The notes beneath the pieces are model-generated. The model saw nothing but the letters and a program-made list of their open reading frames with translations, did not search any database and had not been told where the DNA came from. From positions 1-19,671 of the forward strand of contig CAZKBP010000061.1 of the NCBI GenBank assembly GCA_964551015.1: a DNA stretch of 19,671 nucleotides. Direction: 5' to 3'. The position numbers and the translations under genes are program-made. Below, piece after piece: positions 14,722-19,671 of this stretch. This DNA is from CAZKBP01 sp964551015. GTDB lineage: Bacteria; Bacteroidota; Bacteroidia; Cytophagales; Microscillaceae. Position 1 is the first letter of the stretch, and every line of letters begins with the position of its first letter.

Positions 14722-16464
14722 TTACAATTCGTGAATTAAAGCCTGGAAAGGTTTCAGGATCACAATATTCCCCTCTGTCTCTAATTTTGGGTAATTATTA
14801 ATCATCAACTTGCCTAGTGTGATATCTGGAGGCAGTTTAAAACGAACTTCTTCTTCCGAAAAATTCAAAATCACGAGCATTTGCTGATCTTCCAAAGTAC
14901 GGGTGTAAGCATAAACCTGTTCGTGCTCAGGAGCGATCAATTCATAAGCGCCATAAACCATCACGGGATAATCTTGGCGAAACTTAGTCATTTGCCGGAA
15001 ATAATTCAAGACCGAATTGGGATCTTTGTCCTGAGCGACCACATTGATCTCCTCGTGATTGGGATGGACGGGTATCCAAGGCTCACTCTCCGAGAAGCCC
15101 GCGTACTGGCCGGAGTCCCATTGCATGGGCGTACGGGCATTATCTCTGGACAAAAAGCGTAATTTAGCCATGTAAGCTTCCACATCGCCACCCTCGCTCA
15201 CTACTTTTTGATAGCCATTGCGAGCAGCAATATCCTGATAATCTTCAATCTTCTCGAAGCCCATGTTGGTCATTCCCAGTTCATCACCAAAATAGCAGTA
15301 AGGCGTACCTCGCATACTGAGGATAAAAGTGTTAAGCATTTTGGCAGAAGCTTCTCGGAACTCCGGGCTATCATTGCCAAATTTGCTCACCATACGCGGT
15401 ACATCGTGATTGGCGAGAAAGATAGAAACCCAACCCTTTTCGGCAAAAGCACTGTCCCAGCGGGTATATACGCGTTTGAAATCTTGCAAATCGTAGCCAT
15501 CCAAGCTATTGCCAATGTCCATTCCCTCGAAGTGATAGACCATATTCAATTCTTTACGGGCAGGGTCTACCAAAGACATGGCGTCCTCAAAAGTACTACC
15601 GGCGCCCTCGGCCACGGTCATCACATCATACTGACTGATCACCTCCTTGTTCATTTCCTGAATATACTTGTGCAGATTCGGCCCCATACCGTAGTATTGG
15701 ATGATGTCTTCCTCGTAGCCTTCGGGCAGTTTGGGAAAGGTTGTGTCCTTGGAAATATACTGGAAAGCATCCATCCGAAAGCCATCAATGCCCTTATCCA
15801 ACCAAAAACGCATAATCTCATAGACTTCTTCTCGTAGTTCAGGGTTTTCCCAATTCAAATCAGGCTGTTTTTCGGAAAAATAATGCAAGTAATAAGCATC
15901 CGTGAGCGAGTCATACTCCCAAGCGTCATTATTTACATCAAAAAAACTATAGCGCGGATTGGGTTCACCCTGCTCTGCCTCCCACCAATGGTAATAATCC
16001 CGATAGGGGCTATCCTTGGCACTGCGTGATTTCTGAAACCACTCGTGTTCATCGCTGCTATGATTAACTACTAAATCCATGATGAGCTTTATGTCGCGCT
16101 CGTGAAAGCCCGCGAGCATCTCGTCAAATTCTTCCATCGTGCCAAATTCCTGCATGATATCACGGTAGTCGCTAATATCATAGCCATTGTCATCGTTGGG
16201 AGAGCTATAAATAGGATTGAGCCAAACCGCCGTGACGCCCAGGCTTTGGATATAATCTAGTTTTTGGATAATGCCTCTCAGGTCGCCCACGCCGTCCCCG
16301 TCAGAATCTTTAAAACTACGGGGGTAGATTTGGTAGACGATGGCTTCTTTCCACCAAACACGGTCTGAGGAGGCATCTTCTTGAGAAGTTTCTTGGTTTT
16401 CAGAAGTTTGTTCTTGACAACCTAGAACTAAAAGTAGCGGGATTAGGTATAAAAATATTTTCAC
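14722..16464 (-). CDS. Lipoprotein GH13 alpha-glucosidase (alpha-amylase family)
   Basis: The 580-residue protein starts at a GTG that yields a lipoprotein signal (MKIFLYLIPLLLVLGC, Cys16), so it should be membrane-anchored at the periplasm or cell surface. The GH13 barrel follows: AIVYQIYPRSF, a Ca-site-like DSDGDGVGD (53-61), DLVVNHSSDEHEWF, GFRMDAF with nucleophile Asp232, TVAEGAG with acid/base Glu286 and LANHDVPR with Asp354. The layout and length match the oligo-1,6-glucosidase/alpha-glucosidase subfamilies rather than large amylases. In those enzymes Val directly after the nucleophile goes with alpha-1,6 specificity and Ala or Thr with alpha-1,4; here it is Ala233, suggesting action on maltose-type substrates. 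No SusC/SusD or other carbohydrate genes adjoin it. The hydrolase class is certain, the precise substrate is not. Confidence 0.93.
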   Translation of the reverse strand: MKIFLYLIPLLLVLGCQEQTSENQETSQEDASSDRVWWKEAIVYQIYPRSFKDSDGDGVGDLRGIIQKLDYIQSLGVTAVWLNPIYSSPNDDNGYDISDYRDIMQEFGTMEEFDEMLAGFHERDIKLIMDLVVNHSSDEHEWFQKSRSAKDSPYRDYYHWWEAEQGEPNPRYSFFDVNNDAWEYDSLTDAYYLHYFSEKQPDLNWENPELREEVYEIMRFWLDKGIDGFRMDAFQYISKDTTFPKLPEGYEEDIIQYYGMGPNLHKYIQEMNKEVISQYDVMTVAEGAGSTFEDAMSLVDPARKELNMVYHFEGMDIGNSLDGYDLQDFKRVYTRWDSAFAEKGWVSIFLANHDVPRMVSKFGNDSPEFREASAKMLNTFILSMRGTPYCYFGDELGMTNMGFEKIEDYQDIAARNGYQKVVSEGGDVEAYMAKLRFLSRDNARTPMQWDSGQYAGFSESEPWIPVHPNHEEINVVAQDKDPNSVLNYFRQMTKFRQDYPVMVYGAYELIAPEHEQVYAYTRTLEDQQMLVILNFSEEEVRFKLPPDITLGKLMINNYPKLETEGNIVILKPFQALIHEL

Positions 16465-16584
16465 GGTTAGCAGTTTTTTGAGATAAGAGATTTTTGAAAC
16501 ACGAATATAGAAATTGTGTAGGTTTTTCCTCTTAGAGTGCTAATTATTTGTGATAAATTCGTGAAAAAATGGTCTTAAAATATT

Positions 16585-16596
16585 GGAGAATTCTCC
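16585..16596. promoter_or_regulatory. Palindrome between the divergent GH13 and DUF6787 genes
   Basis: GGAGAATTCTCC is a perfect 12-bp palindrome, extended imperfectly by TTGG on the left and CCAA on the right, inside the 210-bp divergent spacer 16465-16674. The position suits an operator for a repressor controlling one or both genes. No adjacent regulator gene is present and no clear promoter boxes were found. Confidence 0.3.
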
Positions 16597-16674
16597 CAAA
16601 ACTGACAAAAATCATAGGATAACCTGAGCACTTTTGGTTCTTTTGCTCAAGTTCCAAAGAAAAAAAAGCTAAAT

Positions 16675-17004
16675 ATGCCTAACGAGAATCAAAGTAAGAA
16701 ACATTGGACACGCAAACTACAGGAGAAATGGGGTTTGCAAAGTGTGATGCAAGTCATTTTAGTACTCATCGTATTCAGCCTCGCAGGAAGTACGGCCGTC
16801 ATGTTGCGAAAAACCTTCTTCGGGTGGATGGGCTTTACGGCTGATACTAGTTTTTGGATCAAGACCGTAGCCTACATTTTATTCCTTTTTCCGGCTTACC
16901 AGATTTTACTCTTAGCCTATGGCTTTTTGTTAGGTCAGTTTGAGTTTTTCTGGAGAAAAGAAGTAAGAATGATCTCGGCCATCCGAAATCGCCTCAGCCT
17001 CTAA
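16675..17004 (+). CDS. Small two-helix membrane protein, DUF6787-like
   Basis: The 109-residue protein has a basic N-terminus (KKHWTRKLQEKWGLQS), a first membrane helix about 24-45 (VMQVILVLIVFSLAGSTAVML), a second about 62-85 (WIKTVAYILFLFPAYQILLLAYGF), and a short basic tail after GQFEFFWRKE. WGL at the start, GS after the first helix, PxYQxLLL and GQFxFFW match small Bacteroidota proteins I recall as DUF6787; these have no established function. The stop lies 47 nt before the Cu-ATPase gene on the same strand, so co-transcription is likely and a link to metal or oxidase assembly is possible, though not shown. ATG 16675 is the first start after the divergent spacer. Confidence 0.8.
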   Translation: MPNENQSKKHWTRKLQEKWGLQSVMQVILVLIVFSLAGSTAVMLRKTFFGWMGFTADTSFWIKTVAYILFLFPAYQILLLAYGFLLGQFEFFWRKEVRMISAIRNRLSL

Positions 17005-17051
17005 GGTAGGCTTTCTGCACATTAGATTTCCCAACTTACAAGAAACCTCCC

Positions 17052-19541
17052 ATGCCCAGGTCATTGCCCCTTTCTGAAATAAATGAAGCGCAAAAATCGC
17101 AGGCTCAATCGCCACAAATTTGCTATCACTGTGGTGATTCCTGTGAAGACAAGCCCATTCGTTGGCAAGACAAAGTTTTCTGCTGCAATGGTTGCCAAAC
17201 CGTCTATGAAATTCTAGCCGAAAACGATCTCTGCACTTACTATAACTTAGAGCAAAACCCGGGCATCAAGCTCAAAAATCGTGATTTTGGGGACAAATTT
17301 GCTTTTCTGGATAATGCCGAAATTGCTCATAACCTACTGAGCTTTGCCGAAGGAGATACGCACAAAGTAACGCTCTTTTTGCCCACCATTCATTGTAGCT
17401 CTTGTATCTGGTTGCTAGAAAATCTTTATCGCTTGCGAGAAGGCATTACCTACACGCGGGTCAATTTCATGCGCAAGGAAATGACGGTAACTTTTAACCC
17501 CAATCAAATTTCCTTTCGGGAATTGGCCGAATTGCTGACTACCCTCGGCTACGAACCCCAAATCAACCTCCAAGACCTTAACGAGAAAAAACGCCGAGCA
17601 GATTACAGAAGCCTTTTCTATAAAATTGGAGTCACCGGTTTTTGCTTCGGCAATATTATGCTCCTCAGCTTCCCTGATTACTTGGCTCTGGAAGACTGGG
17701 TAGACCAAGGGCACAAATATTTCTTCGGCTATCTCAATATTTTGTTGGCCTTACCGGTGTTTTTCTACGCCAGTGCCGATTATTTCAAATCAGCTTTCAA
17801 ATCACTCCGAGCAGGCGCCATCAATCTGGATGTGCCGATTTCGCTGGGAATTATCGCCCTTTTTGGTAGAAGCCTCTACGAAATTATCACGATGACGGGA
17901 GCGGGTTACATGGATTCACTGGCGGGGCTGTTATTCTTTTTGCTAGTAGGCAAATGGTTTCAAGATCGTACCTACGAAAGTCTTTCCTTCGAGCGAGATT
18001 ATCAGTCCTACTTCCCCTTGGCCGTAAAAGTAAAAGACCCCAAAACCGAAGGAACTTTTATCAAAAAAGTTACCTCCCTAGAAAAAAACGACTTGATGTT
18101 GATCCGCAACCGCGAGCTAATTCCAACTGACAGTATCTTGGTGAGTGAGAAAGCCTACATTGATTATAGCTTCGTAACGGGCGAAGCAGACCCCATTGAA
18201 AAGATTCAAGGCGACTACATCTACGCGGGAGGACGCCAGGTGGGCAGTAGTATAGAGCTAGCAGTGCAAAAGGAAGTTTCCCAAAGCTACCTGACTCAGC
18301 TCTGGAACAGTGAGGTTTTTACCAAAACTCAAGACGAAAAAATGAGTTCGCTGGTAGCTAAGGTGAGTAAATACTTCACCTATGCGACTTTGAGTATTGC
18401 TTTTGGAGCCGCCTTGTTCTGGTACTGGATGGATGCCAGTGTTATGTGGAATGCTTTTACGGCTGTACTGATCGTGGCTTGTCCCTGCGCTCTAGCACTT
18501 TCTATGCCCTATGCTTTGGGAAATACCATGCGTATCTTCGGTAGAAATCGCTTTTATTTGAAAAATAGCAGCGTAGTGGGTTTGATGGCTGAAATTGATC
18601 ATCTCGTTTTTGACAAAACCGGAACAATTACCTCTCAGGAGGGAGCAGAAATCCATTATCAAGGTAAAACCCTCAGCGATCAGGAGAAAATATGGATCAA
18701 ATCCTTGGCACAGCATTCTACGCATCCCCTGAGTAAAAAGCTGGCCGCCAGCCTTCCGGAAGTGGATGCGCTCAAAACTGATTATTACAAAGAAATCGAG
18801 GGCAAAGGAATCTACGGACGTATTCAGGGAGCGAGTATCAAAATCGGCTCTGCCGAGTTTACAGAATCTTGGGATTGTGCCCAAGATTTGGACGTGTCCA
18901 ACTTGCAATCGCTGGTATTTGTGCATATTGATGGAGCGTGCAAAGGTTATTTTAGCATTCAAAATCAATATCGCTCAGGTTTTTCCGAATTGATCCAAGA
19001 TTTGAAAAATCATTATCAGACCTCATTAGTAACGGGCGATAATGATGCTGAAAAAAAGCGTCTAAGCACTTTTTTTGGAGACGAGAGCCAACTTAGATTC
19101 CAGCAAAAACCCAAAGATAAACTGGAGTTTATTCAGAGTCTGCAGCGCAAACCCAAGCGTGTGCTCATGCTGGGAGATGGACTGAATGATGCTGGAGCCT
19201 TGCAACAAAGCGATGTGGGCATTGCTATTACCGAGGACACGACTTCTTTTTCTCCCGCTTGCGATGCCATCTTGGATGCGGCAAATTTTCACCGATTGCC
19301 TAAGTTTTTACATTTTGCCAAGACCTCAATCCGAGTAGTGCGGGCGAGCTTCCTATTATCCTTCTTATACAACCTATTCGGCGTAGCTTTTGCCGTGAGT
19401 GGCAATTTGTCGCCAGTTTTGGCAGCGGTCTTGATGCCTATGAGTTCTATCACCGTGGTTGCTTTCGTGGTACTGATGACCAACTGGCTAGCAAAACGAC
19501 AAGGCTTGCTTGAGTCGCCAAGGCATCGCTTGGTGCATTGA
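17052..19541 (+). CDS. Cu(I)-transporting P1B-type ATPase, CcoI/FixI-like
   Basis: The 829-residue inner-membrane pump has a Cys-rich N-terminal domain (CYHC 24-27, Cys31, CCNGC 44-48, Cys61) as found in CcoI/FixI-type ATPases, then an HMA domain with HCSSC (Cys115/Cys118). Eight membrane helices carry the ion site: CPC at 477-479, YN in the YNLFGVAF helix and MPMSS in the last helix, the set known for Cu(I). Catalytic motifs are the actuator TGEAD (376-380, where TGES is more usual), phosphorylated DKTGT (Asp521), His-Pro 558-559, TGDND and GDGLND (708-713). CcoI-type pumps supply copper to cbb3 oxidase, but no ccoS or ccoN appears in the 130 bases after the stop, so that assignment rests on architecture. 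ATG 17052 places the Cys domain near the N-terminus. Confidence 0.94.
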   Translation: MPRSLPLSEINEAQKSQAQSPQICYHCGDSCEDKPIRWQDKVFCCNGCQTVYEILAENDLCTYYNLEQNPGIKLKNRDFGDKFAFLDNAEIAHNLLSFAEGDTHKVTLFLPTIHCSSCIWLLENLYRLREGITYTRVNFMRKEMTVTFNPNQISFRELAELLTTLGYEPQINLQDLNEKKRRADYRSLFYKIGVTGFCFGNIMLLSFPDYLALEDWVDQGHKYFFGYLNILLALPVFFYASADYFKSAFKSLRAGAINLDVPISLGIIALFGRSLYEIITMTGAGYMDSLAGLLFFLLVGKWFQDRTYESLSFERDYQSYFPLAVKVKDPKTEGTFIKKVTSLEKNDLMLIRNRELIPTDSILVSEKAYIDYSFVTGEADPIEKIQGDYIYAGGRQVGSSIELAVQKEVSQSYLTQLWNSEVFTKTQDEKMSSLVAKVSKYFTYATLSIAFGAALFWYWMDASVMWNAFTAVLIVACPCALALSMPYALGNTMRIFGRNRFYLKNSSVVGLMAEIDHLVFDKTGTITSQEGAEIHYQGKTLSDQEKIWIKSLAQHSTHPLSKKLAASLPEVDALKTDYYKEIEGKGIYGRIQGASIKIGSAEFTESWDCAQDLDVSNLQSLVFVHIDGACKGYFSIQNQYRSGFSELIQDLKNHYQTSLVTGDNDAEKKRLSTFFGDESQLRFQQKPKDKLEFIQSLQRKPKRVLMLGDGLNDAGALQQSDVGIAITEDTTSFSPACDAILDAANFHRLPKFLHFAKTSIRVVRASFLLSFLYNLFGVAFAVSGNLSPVLAAVLMPMSSITVVAFVVLMTNWLAKRQGLLESPRHRLVH

Positions 19542-19671
19542 TTTGGTTAGAGGTGGCAGATTTTGCGTATGCTGACTCCAGTAAAAAACCGATCATTAAT
19601 TGCTTCTTAACATCACTCCAGCACCAGAAGTATACTAAATAGATACAAAATAGGCTTTTCCAGCGTCTCAT

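Noticed and set aside
15208..15837. 209-residue open frame antisense to the GH13 gene
   Set aside because: It lies wholly within a gene whose catalytic motifs are intact and shows no domain of its own.
19450..19671. Minus-strand open frame reaching the right edge
   Set aside because: It overlaps the end of the copper ATPase gene and has no recognisable features; 19542-19671 shows nothing I can support.

Overview
The window looks like a chromosomal segment of a Bacteroidota bacterium, most likely from the Cytophagales/Saprospirales side. The indications are a DUF2147 protein and a DUF6787-type small membrane protein, a LytS/LytTR pair coupled to an efflux operon, secreted TPR-CHAT proteins, a promoter of the TTTG-N19-TAnnTTTG type upstream of the first large gene, and little use of Shine-Dalgarno sites. 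No rRNA, tRNA or CRISPR array was seen.

Left part (1-6700), the accessory part. It opens with the 3' end of a probable winged-helix protein and a hairpin. Next is a large exported TPR-CHAT protein (545-3463) with an intact His/Cys dyad. A 420-bp spacer follows, carrying clustered GTCACCCAGTGAC-like repeats and a 9-bp inverted repeat. A second exported TPR protein (3884-5425) is a paralogue of the first but has no CHAT domain. It stops where an IS256-family remnant begins, and its last codons appear to be the IS end. The transposase remnant has a frameshift and breaks off at the first of four copies of a ~23-bp palindrome (A-D, 5919-6604). Copies C and D lie in opposite orientation on either side of a small AT-rich gene that resembles an orphan Imm10-type immunity protein.

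Middle (6641-14109, minus strand). Eight tightly packed genes read leftward: DUF2147 protein, beta-barrel protein, TolC-type channel, lipoprotein HlyD-type adaptor, FtsX/MacB-type permease, LolD/MacB-type ATPase, LytS-type histidine kinase and LytTR response regulator. Junctions overlap by 4 nt or are separated by a few bases, and a hairpin with a T-tract follows the last gene. Together they would form a MacAB-TolC-like tripartite ABC export system with its own two-component regulator.

Right part (14110-19671). There is a truncated Vat/CatB-type acetyltransferase remnant, a leftward lipoprotein GH13 alpha-glucosidase with a hairpin after its stop codon, and then two rightward genes: a DUF6787-type membrane protein and a Cu(I) P1B-ATPase of CcoI/FixI architecture. 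The last 130 bases hold no gene I can recognise.

The most unusual area is 3464-6700. It shows paralogy of exported TPR-CHAT proteins, apparent loss of the protease domain next to an IS end, and a palindrome-bounded orphan immunity gene.
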